From: Cyanobacteriota bacterium
GTDB lineage: Bacteria; Cyanobacteriota; Vampirovibrionia; Vampirovibrionales; Vampirovibrionaceae
Length of the DNA: 64,000 nt
Assembly: GCA_019751815.1 (NCBI GenBank)
Contig: JAIEMW010000004.1
Span: 911,933-975,932, forward strand
Direction of reading: 5' to 3'
Part shown: positions 53,530 through 63,153 of the stretch, in pieces
Position numbering within the stretch: position 1 is the first letter of the stretch
How the letters are laid out: each line of letters opens with the position of its first letter
Notes under the pieces: generated by a model
The model's database searches: none
Told to the model about the DNA's origin: nothing
Seen by the model: the letters and a program-made list of their open reading frames with translations, nothing else
Position numbers and translations under genes: made by a program

Positions 53530-54756
53530 TTACTGATTCGGTTTTTGGGTGAAAATCACGTTGACGCGCATCCCTGGGTTGAGATGCTTTTTCCCTTTGG
53601 TATCCGTATTGTTGATGTGGATTTTAACCCGAAATGAGGGCTGTTCCGAATTATTACTGGTACTACTGCCAGGAACAAACTCACTTTTGGGGTTGATGGT
53701 GACGATTTGTCCTTTAAATTCACTGCGAGGATACACGGGAGAGAGCACCTTGACCTCATCACGAAGTTGTAGAAAGTCCAATTTATCCTCTGGGACGTAG
53801 ATATCGGTCCACAGAGACTCGTAATCAATAATAGAAACAACAGGCCGGCCGGGTTGAATGAGTTCGCCTGGATTGACGGTGATGCTGCTGATAAAACCAG
53901 GGATGGGGGATTTAATAATCAGTTCGCTTTGCTGTGCCTCTAAGGAGCCCAGTGAGCTGTCTGCCTGCTCGACGGAGGCTTTTGCAATTTGCACCTCTCC
54001 TGGCTTAGCACCTTTTGCCAGTTTTTCGTACTGGGCTTGCGCTGCTTTCAGTTGTGCTTTGGCAATCAGGATTTGCTCTTGGGGCGCTTTTTTGAGGAGT
54101 TGCAGACTAGCCTTGGCAGTATCAAGGGCTGATTTTGAGGCATTAAACTGTCCGCTAATATCATCATAGCGTTGCTGAGAGATAATCCCTTCGTGGAGCA
54201 TCTTGGCCGCATTGTCCAAGCTGGCCTTGGTGGTGTTGTACCGGGCTGTTGCTTCGCGCAGTTTTGCATCGGCTTGATCAAGTTCTTCTGGACGCCCCCC
54301 GCGAGAGAGCATCCGAAAATTCTCTTCGGCTTGTTGCACTTGGGCTTGGGCCTGCTTAATATCAGATTTGTCAGGCCCTTGGGCTACGATGGTTTCTTGA
54401 GCTTGGGCTTGCGTCAGTGAGGCCCGGGCAGAGGATATTTTGGCCCTCATTTCGGTGTCATCAAACACAATCAAAGGCTGGTCTTGCTCGACGGTGTCGC
54501 CCTCTTTGACCAAGACCTGTTTGACCCGTCCCCCCAAACGAGAGGCGTTTTTGACTTCTTTGGCCTGCACGATACCAGAAATGGTAAAAGTGGGTTGAGC
54601 GGGAAAGAGCACAGAGAAAATTAGCCACAGGACCAGCAGAACACTAGTCGTTGTGGTCACTGGCCGCCAGGGAAGTTTGGACCAGTCAAACTCAGATAAA
54701 ATCAGTTTCAACGACAGATTTTTTGAGGGTGTGTTTGAGGGCGTATTCATATTCAT
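53530..54756 (-). CDS. HlyD-type adaptor of the ABC exporter
   Basis: 408 residues. A single N-terminal membrane anchor (TTTTSVLLVLWLIFSVLF) is followed by a biotinyl-lipoyl half, a long alpha-hairpin with Gln/Ala-rich heptads, a second lipoyl half (IKSPIPGFISSITVNPGELI) and beta-barrel. YbhG/EmrA-like. First gene of the adaptor-ATPase-permease-channel operon, which together resembles the Ybh/Yhi exporters of drugs or lipids. Confidence 0.92.
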   Translation of the reverse strand: MNMNTPSNTPSKNLSLKLILSEFDWSKLPWRPVTTTTSVLLVLWLIFSVLFPAQPTFTISGIVQAKEVKNASRLGGRVKQVLVKEGDTVEQDQPLIVFDDTEMRAKISSARASLTQAQAQETIVAQGPDKSDIKQAQAQVQQAEENFRMLSRGGRPEELDQADAKLREATARYNTTKASLDNAAKMLHEGIISQQRYDDISGQFNASKSALDTAKASLQLLKKAPQEQILIAKAQLKAAQAQYEKLAKGAKPGEVQIAKASVEQADSSLGSLEAQQSELIIKSPIPGFISSITVNPGELIQPGRPVVSIIDYESLWTDIYVPEDKLDFLQLRDEVKVLSPVYPRSEFKGQIVTINPKSEFVPGSSTSNNSEQPSFRVKIHINNTDTKGKKHLNPGMRVNVIFTQKPNQ

Positions 54757-54850
54757 AAGGGGTGAGATTCAACTTGTGATTCAACCAGTTAAGCGCCCTT
54801 ATCTTAACAAAAGCAGTTTTATTCACCAACCTCCCTTTAATGGGCACCGT

Positions 54851-56878
54851 TTAATAAGCGATGGGGCCTGAAGGACAAGCCTTGTCTGGCTTTAGTAGTG
54901 CCTTGTTGTGTTTTTGCCAGACGCCGACCAGGAGTATCCTGGGTTTAAAATAGATAGTATCTGAATCGAGAGACTCAAATGGAAGTAGATGGCGCCCGTC
55001 TCCATCAAATAAAGCTTTGTCGGTGGAGTAATCACACAAATCCGGGGAGGGGATATAGAACACGTTCCCTGGGGTATCTTTGGGCGACCAAGCTTGATCG
55101 TGGACCAGATTAAGTGGATTGCTGGGTTTCCCGAGCTGTTCCAACGTAATCTCTGCAGCGTGCTTGCTTTGTACGGAATCGAGCACAAATTGAGGGAGTT
55201 TTAGGGAGGCATAGCGGGTTTTGACAAAGCCTTGCGGTTTTTCCTGATTGAGCTCTTGGAGATCTAGACCCAGCTCATTGACGGTGAGACTCAGATTCTC
55301 TGAGTTTTCGCGAGTCAGCGCGCGAGTCAGTGCGTGAGTCGTCATGGGCTCTGTCTCAAACATCAGGTAAACAGCAGCCAACTTTTTACTGAAGAAACTC
55401 GCTGGTACGTCTATATGCCGAGAAATACTTTGACCAGAAATGCCTTGAATAGAAACGCTGGATTTATTTTCCTGCGGGAATAACAGCAGAGGCATGCCCC
55501 CAAAAATAAGCACACCAGCCACCCAAAGCGCAGCAAACAGTCTCCAGGTACGCTCTAAAGTATTTCTACCAAAATAAAGAAGGCCCATGCCTGTCCAGAT
55601 AAGTAGCTGGGCGAGCATTAAATTGGCCTTATTGGGGCCAGGGAAATACGAAAACAAGCAGGAAAACAAGCCCGTGGAGAAAATCAGAAAGAGAATCAAC
55701 AGGCTGAAAGGCAGGTCAATTTTTTGCTTGTGTCGCAGGGGGGACAGCACATAATAGAGCGTAAAGAGCATCCCAACGCCAAGCAACCCGGCATTGCTGT
55801 CAGGTCGGAGCTGGCCGTTATTGAGTAGCACACAGGAAAGCAATGTCACAATCAAGACGGCATGGCTGGTTAATTTCGCCTGAAACGGCATGGACGCCCT
55901 ATAGAGTCCGCGTAACCAAACAGGAAAACCGAGTAAAAAAGCGCCCGTCAGCCAAGCATGCAAGGCATAGATAAAGGGATGAAGCTCAGGAATCCGGATA
56001 CTGGAGAGTAGCCATTGCGGAGCAAGGGTCATCATGCTATCACCCTCTGGGGTAAAAAAGAGGTTTTGGACACTCCCCCGGAGTGCTTCTTGCGTTTGGT
56101 GGAGTTGCTTCAGTAAAGGTATTTCCCGCAGAAACATGAGAATAACCAGCGCACTGGCTAACCAGGTGAGTACAAGACTGGCAAATGAGCACGAAGCCTG
56201 CATGAGCGCTGGGAGAGAGGGGGCCTGCGTCTGAGTTTCTATCGCCGTTACTGGCCCCAGTCGTTGATGTTTGCAAATAAAGAGGTAAATCCCTGTGAGC
56301 GTCCAAATAGGCCAGAAGATCTCAGTGCGCAGCATCATCAGCAAGGCCAGTAGCGGTAGAATGAGACTCCCTGTCTCTAGTAATGGGATTTTGGGGCATA
56401 ACATTATCGTTGCCAGTGTCAAAATAACTAACAAGTGCAGAAGCCCAGGGCTGTACGTCGAGATCATTGCAACGATAGGCAGATAAAAAACCAGCAATAA
56501 AACTGAAATATAGGGAATAAACGACTCTGGACTGTGAAAAGAGAGGCGTCGAAATCCACTGGGCAGAAGCCATCGGGTAAATGACACCAGGCAAACACAA
56601 CAGAGTAAGTGGAGAGTTGCCTGTAAATCGACAAAGTCCGGTTTTGACAGATTGAGCAATAAACGCTCAATGGCTTCTGCAATTGAAGCGGGTGCAGAAG
56701 CACTTTTTAAGTGGGCAATCGCTGCTTGAATGTCTTGGCTCACCACGCTATGGGCGGAATAATCTGGTCGTGTCAACAGAAAAGCAGGTAATAGCAGTAA
56801 ACCCCACCAAATTAAAAAGCCAAACCCTGCCAGACGAGTCTTTAAAGCGTTCACAGAAAACCAGTTTTCTACTACCAA
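54851..56878 (-). CDS. Large polytopic membrane protein with soluble C-terminus, unknown
   Basis: 675 residues. About eleven to thirteen hydrophobic spans cover residues 15-480; the last 190 residues are a soluble, probably periplasmic, beta-rich domain. The topology resembles GT39-like or O-antigen-type membrane enzymes, but I see no D-E/D-D catalytic loop motif that would prove it. It ends 95 bp from the HlyD-type gene and starts next to the sigma-factor gene on the same strand. Function unassigned. Confidence 0.7.
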   Translation of the reverse strand: MVVENWFSVNALKTRLAGFGFLIWWGLLLLPAFLLTRPDYSAHSVVSQDIQAAIAHLKSASAPASIAEAIERLLLNLSKPDFVDLQATLHLLCCVCLVSFTRWLLPSGFRRLSFHSPESFIPYISVLLLVFYLPIVAMISTYSPGLLHLLVILTLATIMLCPKIPLLETGSLILPLLALLMMLRTEIFWPIWTLTGIYLFICKHQRLGPVTAIETQTQAPSLPALMQASCSFASLVLTWLASALVILMFLREIPLLKQLHQTQEALRGSVQNLFFTPEGDSMMTLAPQWLLSSIRIPELHPFIYALHAWLTGAFLLGFPVWLRGLYRASMPFQAKLTSHAVLIVTLLSCVLLNNGQLRPDSNAGLLGVGMLFTLYYVLSPLRHKQKIDLPFSLLILFLIFSTGLFSCLFSYFPGPNKANLMLAQLLIWTGMGLLYFGRNTLERTWRLFAALWVAGVLIFGGMPLLLFPQENKSSVSIQGISGQSISRHIDVPASFFSKKLAAVYLMFETEPMTTHALTRALTRENSENLSLTVNELGLDLQELNQEKPQGFVKTRYASLKLPQFVLDSVQSKHAAEITLEQLGKPSNPLNLVHDQAWSPKDTPGNVFYIPSPDLCDYSTDKALFDGDGRHLLPFESLDSDTIYFKPRILLVGVWQKHNKALLKPDKACPSGPIAY

Positions 56879-56884
56879 ACTCTT

Positions 56885-57595
56885 CTAGTCTATATGGTCA
56901 TTTTCTTTCAGGTAATCACGGACCAGGTTGAGCGATGCTTGCACAATCCGGGTGATACGAGAGCTAGAAAGACCTACCAGTGAAGCGATATCTTTCACCT
57001 GCATATTGCGGTAAAAGCGGTATTCCATAATGGTTCGCTCTTTGGGAGGGAGATTGGCGATGGCTTTTTTGATCGCACGACCCAATTCTGTGATTTCTAG
57101 CCGCTCATCTGGGGTTGCTGAAGTATCCTTGATGAAATCATAGGGTGTATCGCCGTCTGAGCCCTCTTGAATGCTGTCAATCGAAAGAATTGTCTCATAG
57201 ACAGCTTCTCGAACTTGCTCTGGGCTGTGTCCGGTTTGACCAGGTGTTGCCCCTTCGCCAGTAGCTCCTTCTGGGGTTTGGCCTTCAGTGCTGGCGGGAG
57301 TCTCTTCCTCTTCTTTGTTATGTTTCAGGGTGTACCACTTGTAGCGGGTGCGCAACTCATTGCGAATCGCCCAACGAATGGCGGTGGCCATATAAGAGGT
57401 ATTCATTTTTTCAATGTCTTCAGGGCTCTTGTTTCTAAAAAGTGCCTGAATCGCAATCGCACCAATGTTGACAAGTTCTTCGTAGTCCACCATATGTGAA
57501 GGTATCCGGCGGTATTCCACTTTGGCAACACGCTCTACCAGTGGTAAAAACTGGGTGATGCTGACACGGGTGGTGCTACGCCGGGGGGTGGTCAC
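56885..57595 (-). CDS. RNA polymerase sigma factor, FliA-like
   Basis: 236 residues of the sigma-70 family. Region 2 includes VDYEELVNIGAIAIQALF near 38 and SYMATAIRWAIRNELRTRYK near 67. An atypical Gly/Thr/Glu-rich insert (about 97-125) replaces a compact linker. Region 4 includes LPPKERTIMEYRFYRNMQVK near 178 and IASLVGLSSSRITRIVQAS near 200. The organisation fits sigma-28 flagellar regulators, and flhB lies 14 bp downstream of its start side. A promoter class cannot be confirmed from the window. Confidence 0.85.
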   Translation of the reverse strand: MTTPRRSTTRVSITQFLPLVERVAKVEYRRIPSHMVDYEELVNIGAIAIQALFRNKSPEDIEKMNTSYMATAIRWAIRNELRTRYKWYTLKHNKEEEETPASTEGQTPEGATGEGATPGQTGHSPEQVREAVYETILSIDSIQEGSDGDTPYDFIKDTSATPDERLEITELGRAIKKAIANLPPKERTIMEYRFYRNMQVKDIASLVGLSSSRITRIVQASLNLVRDYLKENDHID

Positions 57596-57609
57596 AATCA
57601 GAGATTCCT

Positions 57610-58704
57610 TTAATGGGGATTAATGTTTTCAGAGGGGTCTAGTGGAAGGGCCTTGCCGCGACTGCGCCAGGCAAAGAGTAGGATTTCTGCAACCGCTTGA
57701 TAGACATCGGGAGGTATTTCGTGATCCACATCAACCAATCTGTATAAGGTTCTGGCGACTGTGGGATTCTCCACAATCGGGATCCCGTGCTCGTTTGCAA
57801 TCTCTTTTATCCGCTCTGCAAAAAGCTCTGTCCCTTTGGCCACCACTTTGGGTGCCTCCATGATATCAGCATTATACTGGATTGCCACCGCAATGTGTAT
57901 CGGATTGGTTGTAATTACGTCCGCATCGGGCACAGCCTCCAGCATACTTTGTTGCAACATCATCATCCGCCGCTGTCTCAACGCGGCTTTCACGTGGGGG
58001 TCTCCCTCGGTGTTCTTGTACTCGTCTTTGATTTCTTTAAAGGACATTTTTTGGTCTTTGAGGAATTTCCAGCGCTGAAACAGAAAATCCATGCCCCCGA
58101 GCACAAAAAACGCGATACCGGCCACCATCACAAACTTAAAAACCAGTGCGCCCAGCACAGACATCAACGAAAAGATGTTCTCTGTGCCACCCGTCAGCAG
58201 CAGCTGGGGTAGAAACTCTTTAAACACCATAAACCCGGCCCAGCCAAGCACGAGCATTTTGATGATGTTTTTGACCAGCTCAACTAAAGTTCGCATCGAA
58301 AAAATATTTTGAAATCCCTTGACTGGATTGAGTTTGTCAAATTTAGGGTTAATCGATTTTGTTGCAAAGAGAGGGCCCACCTGCAAAAAATCAGTGATCA
58401 CCGCCACGAGCACCCCCACGGCGAGAAAAGGGCCAATCAGCAGAATCAGAGACTTTGCAGAGAGTGTAGCCAGATACTGCCAGCCAATTTCTTCAATGCC
58501 TTTGTTGGGGATCTGCTCAAAGATCAAGATGAACAAAGACGCCACTTCGTGCCAAATCATCGGCGCCATAATAATGACCATGCTGAACATGGAAATTAAA
58601 AAGATAGAAGAGGACAGATCCTTACTTTTAAAGACCTGGCCTTCATCACGGGCTTTCTTCAGTTTCTGAGGCGTGGCCTCAAACTGTTTATCCTCATCGG
58701 CCAA
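57610..58704 (-). CDS. flhB: Flagellar export switch protein FlhB
   Basis: About 364 residues from TTG 58704 (GGGG a few bases upstream); an in-frame start at 58788 would add an unlikely 28 residues. The N-terminal EATPQKLKKARDEGQVFKSK is diagnostic, followed by four membrane spans and the cytoplasmic domain. The autocleavage site reads TNPIHIAVAIQY near residue 266, with Ile where most FlhB proteins have Thr (NPTH). It switches the flagellar type III export gate from hook to filament substrates. Confidence 0.93.
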   Translation of the reverse strand: MADEDKQFEATPQKLKKARDEGQVFKSKDLSSSIFLISMFSMVIIMAPMIWHEVASLFILIFEQIPNKGIEEIGWQYLATLSAKSLILLIGPFLAVGVLVAVITDFLQVGPLFATKSINPKFDKLNPVKGFQNIFSMRTLVELVKNIIKMLVLGWAGFMVFKEFLPQLLLTGGTENIFSLMSVLGALVFKFVMVAGIAFFVLGGMDFLFQRWKFLKDQKMSFKEIKDEYKNTEGDPHVKAALRQRRMMMLQQSMLEAVPDADVITTNPIHIAVAIQYNADIMEAPKVVAKGTELFAERIKEIANEHGIPIVENPTVARTLYRLVDVDHEIPPDVYQAVAEILLFAWRSRGKALPLDPSENINPH

Positions 58705-58821
58705 GGGAATACCCCATTCAAGATAGAATTCAAGACAAAGCGTGAAACAAAACGGTCCAAACGTCTTGATATTATAGGCCGGACACAACAGGATTGCAGA
58801 CAGGATGTTTTAAGGCAGTGT

Positions 58822-59220
58822 TTACACACTGGTTCTGGCGTAACGCAGAAAGGGCGCTGCTAAGCCCAACATGCCTGTGACAATCAGCAACGGGTACATT
58901 CCTGTGGCTACCGCAACAATCCCGCTGAGCACAGCGGCGCTGCCGCAAACGGTAGCATCGATTTTACGGCGTCTCACATCGGCGGCCTCAATGGCGGCCA
59001 TGCGCTTGGGGTGCTCTTCGATCCTTCGAGTGAGATCTCGCCACTCGGCTTTCAGCCAATCGGGCCAATCGGCCGGTAAATCGTCTACGGGTAAATTTTC
59101 TGAGGGGTGATTGTCTGATCGTGTTTTGGGCTCCTGCTCTCCAAAGCGGATTTGTCCAGACACTTGTTTGGCCCCAGAAACTTGTTTGGCCATGAAACGG
59201 TCTTGTAAAGGCACTCGCAT
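58822..59220 (-). CDS. Small membrane protein with two hydrophobic spans
   Basis: 132 residues. The N-terminal part repeats AKQVSG twice and contains QIRFGEQEP near 25; acidic and Trp-rich LPADWPDWLKAEWRDL follows. Two hydrophobic segments near the C-terminus (GSAAVLSGIVAVATGMYPLL and IVTGMLGLAAPFLRYA) form a likely hairpin. The start could also be Met10. No family recognised; 118 bp from flhB, same strand. Confidence 0.6.
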   Translation of the reverse strand: MRVPLQDRFMAKQVSGAKQVSGQIRFGEQEPKTRSDNHPSENLPVDDLPADWPDWLKAEWRDLTRRIEEHPKRMAAIEAADVRRRKIDATVCGSAAVLSGIVAVATGMYPLLIVTGMLGLAAPFLRYARTSV

Positions 59221-59329
59221 CGTCTATTCCCCTCTAAAATAAGAGCGACTAGTTATCGCCCTTGATCGTTATTGCCCTTCATTATAGACCGGAAACATGA
59301 ATACCCTGAATAGTCCGGCACGGTTGTTT

Positions 59330-59605
59330 CTAACACAAGGCCAAAAACGACAGAAAGGTGAGCCAGATAATTTTTTTGCGGTGAGGGGTTAGTGCAAATA
59401 AGTCTTGCCATAAGGATGTAGCAGATTTATCACTAGTGGCATTGCTGTGCACCACCGTAAAATGGGGGAGCGAGGTAGGCAGTGGTTTCTTGACAGTGCT
59501 GGGAAGTTTCCCTGAGCCTGGCGGCATGAGATTTCCCGTGGCCATTTGGCCAAAGCGAATGGCCGGATAGCGAATGGTTGGTTTTGGAGTTGATGCAATC
59601 GTCAT
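59330..59605 (-). CDS. Small tail-anchored protein (91 aa), tentative
   Basis: ATG 59605 opens a frame with YPAIRFGQMATG near residue 13, Pro/Ser-rich middle, and a C-terminal basic-hydrophobic end HRKKIIWLTFLSFLALC that could be a tail anchor. The IRFG motif recurs in two other small proteins of this window. Overlapping frames exist on the same strand, so this is moderate evidence only. Confidence 0.4.
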   Translation of the reverse strand: MTIASTPKPTIRYPAIRFGQMATGNLMPPGSGKLPSTVKKPLPTSLPHFTVVHSNATSDKSATSLWQDLFALTPHRKKIIWLTFLSFLALC

Positions 59606-59652
59606 GCACCACTAAAAACAAAAGCCGTCAAGAGATTGCCTGTTTGAGAATT

Positions 59653-61707
59653 TCAGCCGCAATACTGTTTCAGCCATTCTTGCTCAGCTTTACTGAGAAA
59701 AGGCGCGAGTTTTTGCTGCACGCTGCGGTGATAATCCGTTAACCAGGCTTTTTCATCCGGTGAGAGTTGCGCGGTCTCAATCAGCCGCCCGTCAAAAGGC
59801 ACGTATGTTAAGGACTCAAACCCCAGCAAGGCCCGTTGGTCAGGCTCGCTTTGCCGGGCTAAATCCCGCACAATATAGAGATTTTCTAACCGGATACCGC
59901 CCCAGCCAGGCTTGTAAAAGCCCGGTTCGATACTGGTCACCATGCCTGGCACTAAAGGCTCAGAAGCCCTTCCGTGAATGCCGTTTGGCCCTTCATGCAC
60001 ATTCAAAAAAGCACCCACCCCGTGCCCCGTTCCATGGCCAAAGTCTAAGCCTTCTTGCCATAGGGCAGATCGGGTGATCCCGTCCAGCTTAATCCCATCG
60101 GTCCCTTTGGGAAAGATCTGTCTGGCGCAGGCAATATGGGCTTTGAGAACGGCGGTATATTTTTCTTTTTGCGCGGGGGTGGGGTTCCCGACGATGACGG
60201 TTCGCGTATCGTCGGTGGTACCGCACCAGGGTTTGGCCGCTGCTTTTTCAAAATATTGGGCACCCGAGTCGATCAAAAAGAATTCTCCCGGGCTAAGGAC
60301 TTTTTTGGGATTGGGCGTGCCGTAGTGGACAATGGAACTATTGGCCCCAGCACCGGCAATGGTATTAAAGCTTAGCCCGACAAAGGCAGGGTCCAGAGCG
60401 TAGAATCCTTCGATGGCTTGGCGAAAGGTTTCTTCAGTCACGGTTTTGGCTTGTGCGAGCTGTTGATCTAGCCAGAACAAGGCCTTGGTTTTGGCCACGC
60501 TGGCCCTGAGATTGGCCGCTCTCATCCCGTCCAGTTCAGTCGGGTTTTTCAGCGCCTTCATCATCTGTATGGGGTTTTGGGCGGGTACAGATGTGGCCTT
60601 AATACCTGAAACAAGATGTAGTGTGCCTTCTGTGGTATGGGCTGAGTCTATCAACACAGTTTTGCCGCGGCTCACCTGCTTGAGTGTTTTGGCATAATCC
60701 GAGTAGGGTAGTGTCACAACCCCGTACTTGCTCAGCATCCGCTCGGCAGCAGGATCGATTCGGCCCGTTTCGCTGAAGAGATAGGCTTTTTTGGGCGTAA
60801 TAATCCCATAAGAGAGAAAAACGGGATTATAGGGAATATCTGCCCCGCGTAAGTTAAACACCCAGGCAATCTGATCCAACTTAGTAATCGGAAGAACCTG
60901 GGTTTGCAGTGTCTTCATCTGCTTACGGACTTGGGTCAACTTTTCTTCAACTGATCCCCCAGTTGCTTTTTCAGGAATGGAGAAGACCCGGGAATGAACG
61001 GGTTGCGGGCGTGTCTGCGTCCAGAGCGTATCTATCCAGTTGCCTGTGATGGGGAGCAGCTTGCCGCCCAGGGGTGTCAGCAGTTTTTGATACTGCTGTG
61101 CTTGGCCTAGGGTCAATGTGAAGGGATCGTAGCCTAGTTTAAAGCCTTTGCCTGAATTTCGTGCTTTTTGGGCCAGGTTTTTCAACGTATCAGTGAGTGT
61201 AGGTTCTCCGTCCAGTCCCACTTTGCTCACGGTGAATACCCGAGAATCCACTTCAGCGTCTGCCTGTTCGTAGTAGCGAGAGTCTGCGTAGACCCAGGCC
61301 CCTGTTTTACCCACCAGGCAATCGCCGGCAGAGCCCGTAAAGCCACTGAGCCATTCTCTGCGGGCGTGCTCTTTTGGCAAATACTCATTAATATGCTCAT
61401 CGGCAGAGGGGATCAGATATGCATCCACCTTGTGCTGGGCCATCAGCGCTCTGAGCGCATCGACTTTGGCCCCTGGAGTCTGTGGCTCAGCCTTGCTTGG
61501 TGCGGCTGCAAAGTGCGGGGATGAAGACGTGTGTAATGCTGTTTGCCGAGACATGGACCAGGCTCCCATAAAAAACAGTGTGATTGGGCTGCGTTGGGAT
61601 GGCAACTTAACGTAAGTCTTTGGAGGTAAGTCTTTGGGTAAATTGTGTTGAGATCCCGACCTCTCTATTGTAAATCGATTGACCGGCAATGTTGTTTGAA
61701 CGCGCAT
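59653..61707 (-). CDS. Xaa-Pro aminopeptidase (M24B, APP1-like)
   Basis: 684 residues. Two creatinase-like N-terminal domains (VDALRALMAQHKVDAYLIPS near 83; later VLPITKLDQIAWVFNLRGAD) precede the pita-bread M24 domain. Metal ligands are seen in LIDSGAQYF and CGTTDDTRT (two Asp), GTGHGVGAFLNVHEG (His), SIEPGFYKPGWGG and IRLEN (two Glu). It removes N-terminal residues before proline. ATG 61707 is supported by GGGGGA seven bases upstream, although it adds about 50 residues before the conserved region; Met at 61569 or 61554 are alternatives. Confidence 0.93.
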   Translation of the reverse strand: MRVQTTLPVNRFTIERSGSQHNLPKDLPPKTYVKLPSQRSPITLFFMGAWSMSRQTALHTSSSPHFAAAPSKAEPQTPGAKVDALRALMAQHKVDAYLIPSADEHINEYLPKEHARREWLSGFTGSAGDCLVGKTGAWVYADSRYYEQADAEVDSRVFTVSKVGLDGEPTLTDTLKNLAQKARNSGKGFKLGYDPFTLTLGQAQQYQKLLTPLGGKLLPITGNWIDTLWTQTRPQPVHSRVFSIPEKATGGSVEEKLTQVRKQMKTLQTQVLPITKLDQIAWVFNLRGADIPYNPVFLSYGIITPKKAYLFSETGRIDPAAERMLSKYGVVTLPYSDYAKTLKQVSRGKTVLIDSAHTTEGTLHLVSGIKATSVPAQNPIQMMKALKNPTELDGMRAANLRASVAKTKALFWLDQQLAQAKTVTEETFRQAIEGFYALDPAFVGLSFNTIAGAGANSSIVHYGTPNPKKVLSPGEFFLIDSGAQYFEKAAAKPWCGTTDDTRTVIVGNPTPAQKEKYTAVLKAHIACARQIFPKGTDGIKLDGITRSALWQEGLDFGHGTGHGVGAFLNVHEGPNGIHGRASEPLVPGMVTSIEPGFYKPGWGGIRLENLYIVRDLARQSEPDQRALLGFESLTYVPFDGRLIETAQLSPDEKAWLTDYHRSVQQKLAPFLSKAEQEWLKQYCG

Positions 61708-61768
61708 TTAAATTCCCCCAAGCACATTGCTTGCAAATCTCACACAGTGCTTCGACACAAAATGGATT

Positions 61769-62461
61769 TTACCCCACAGGGCCGGCTGCTGTAAACAACA
61801 GAGCCGCCTCAAGCGCCAGCTGGTGCTCTTTCCATAAAGTATCCAGGCTGACATCTTCGGCCAGCTCCACTGTTACTGTGGGGATTCCTCTTTCTTTGCC
61901 AACGTAAGTCCCAAAAGAACCAGGTGTGGGGTAGCCAATATCCGCCACAACCGGATAACCACAGTGACTTGCCATGGCGTTGGCCAATGCTTCAGCCGGT
62001 CCGTCAAAATTCAGCACTTTATAGGGTGTGTGCAGGCTGATAATTTTACGGGGCTTTGTGGCTTCTAGCAATGCCAGCAAAGCTTCGGTCTCGGGCTCAC
62101 TGGCGGCCTGGGGGCCAGAATAATACGGGGTGCCCGTTTCTATTTCTGCCCAGTTTTGCGTGGGGAAATTGCGGTTGAGATCCACCCCGCGGGCGTTGGT
62201 GCGGGTTTGTCTGTGGAGTCCGTCTGGGTTGACCACTGGGACCAGGATAAAAGCGGGTGAGTGTGCCCATTCTGCTGGATTGTTTATCAGATGTTGCCGC
62301 CAGCGAGACAGTAGTTGCTCACTCAGGGGTTCATCCCCGTGGAAAGCCGCCAAAAATAGTGTGTCTACTTCGCTAACCCCGGGCAAAAACCGGGTGGCAA
62401 CAATGGGCCGTCCCTCAACGGAATACCCAAGTGTGATCTCTTCGTAAGCCGGCATGTTCAT
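61769..62461 (-). CDS. M14-family zinc peptidase (MpaA-like)
   Basis: 230 residues. Zinc ligands in [14 protein letters not shown] near 38 (His, Glu) and SLHTPYK near 142 (His); substrate-binding [16 protein letters not shown] near 88; the general base Glu in [10 protein letters not shown] near 197. The compact size fits murein-peptide amidase MpaA and relatives, which act on gamma-D-Glu-mDAP bonds of recycled peptidoglycan peptides. No signal peptide, so cytoplasmic. Divergent from rpe with only 27 bp between starts. Confidence 0.88.
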   Translation of the reverse strand: MNMPAYEEITLGYSVEGRPIVATRFLPGVSEVDTLFLAAFHGDEPLSEQLLSRWRQHLINNPAEWAHSPAFILVPVVNPDGLHRQTRTNARGVDLNRNFPTQNWAEIETGTPYYSGPQAASEPETEALLALLEATKPRKIISLHTPYKVLNFDGPAEALANAMASHCGYPVVADIGYPTPGSFGTYVGKERGIPTVTVELAEDVSLDTLWKEHQLALEAALLFTAAGPVG

Positions 62462-62488
62462 AGTGAGCCCATACTAACATGTGCTAGC

Positions 62489-63148
62489 ATGTCGGGCATG
62501 CAGACACGTCCCACCCTGATTGCCCCATCGATTTTATCTGCCGACTTTGCAAGGCTTGGCGAGGAGTTGGCTTGCCTGGAGACTGCCGGAGCGGATTGGA
62601 TCCACGTGGATGTGATGGACGGGGCTTTTGTGCCCAATCTCACACTCGGGCCTCCGATTATTGAAGCGTTGCGGCCGCATACGAAGTTACCCTTTGATGT
62701 CCACCTGATGATTGAACACCCTGAGCGCTCGATTGAGCAATATCAAAAGGCAGGAGCCAACGGAATTACCGTTCATGCTGAAGCATGCGTTCATCTCAAC
62801 CGGACTTTGGCAGAAATCCGCCGCTTGGGCTGCCGGGCTGGCGTGTCATTAAATCCAGCAACACCGCTTGTGGCCCTCTCTCATGTGCTGGATCAGCTTG
62901 ATTTAATTTTAATTATGTCGGTCAATCCCGGGTTTGGCGGGCAGTCCTTTATCCCAGAGACGCTCAATAAGTTGCAAGCACTCAAACAACTGGTGGGCGA
63001 TCGCCCGATTGATATTGAAGTTGACGGCGGGGTGAGTCCCTCCAACGCGGCTGCTATTCGAGCAGCCGGGGCCAATGTCCTGGTCGCTGGTTCTGCTGTT
63101 TTTAATAGCCCGGACAGGGCCCAAACCATTCAAGCACTGCGTGGCTAA
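62489..63148 (+). CDS. rpe: Ribulose-phosphate 3-epimerase
   Basis: 219 residues of TIM-barrel type. [17 protein letters not shown] near 9, [19 protein letters not shown] near 35 (metal Asp), [10 protein letters not shown] near 68, [17 protein letters not shown] near 142 and [12 protein letters not shown] near 173 give all active-site residues. It interconverts ribulose- and xylulose-5-phosphate in the pentose phosphate pathway. ATG 62498 is a slightly shorter alternative start. Confidence 0.96.
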   Translation: MSGMQTRPTLIAPSILSADFARLGEELACLETAGADWIHVDVMDGAFVPNLTLGPPIIEALRPHTKLPFDVHLMIEHPERSIEQYQKAGANGITVHAEACVHLNRTLAEIRRLGCRAGVSLNPATPLVALSHVLDQLDLILIMSVNPGFGGQSFIPETLNKLQALKQLVGDRPIDIEVDGGVSPSNAAAIRAAGANVLVAGSAVFNSPDRAQTIQALRG

Positions 63149-63153
63149 AGCAG

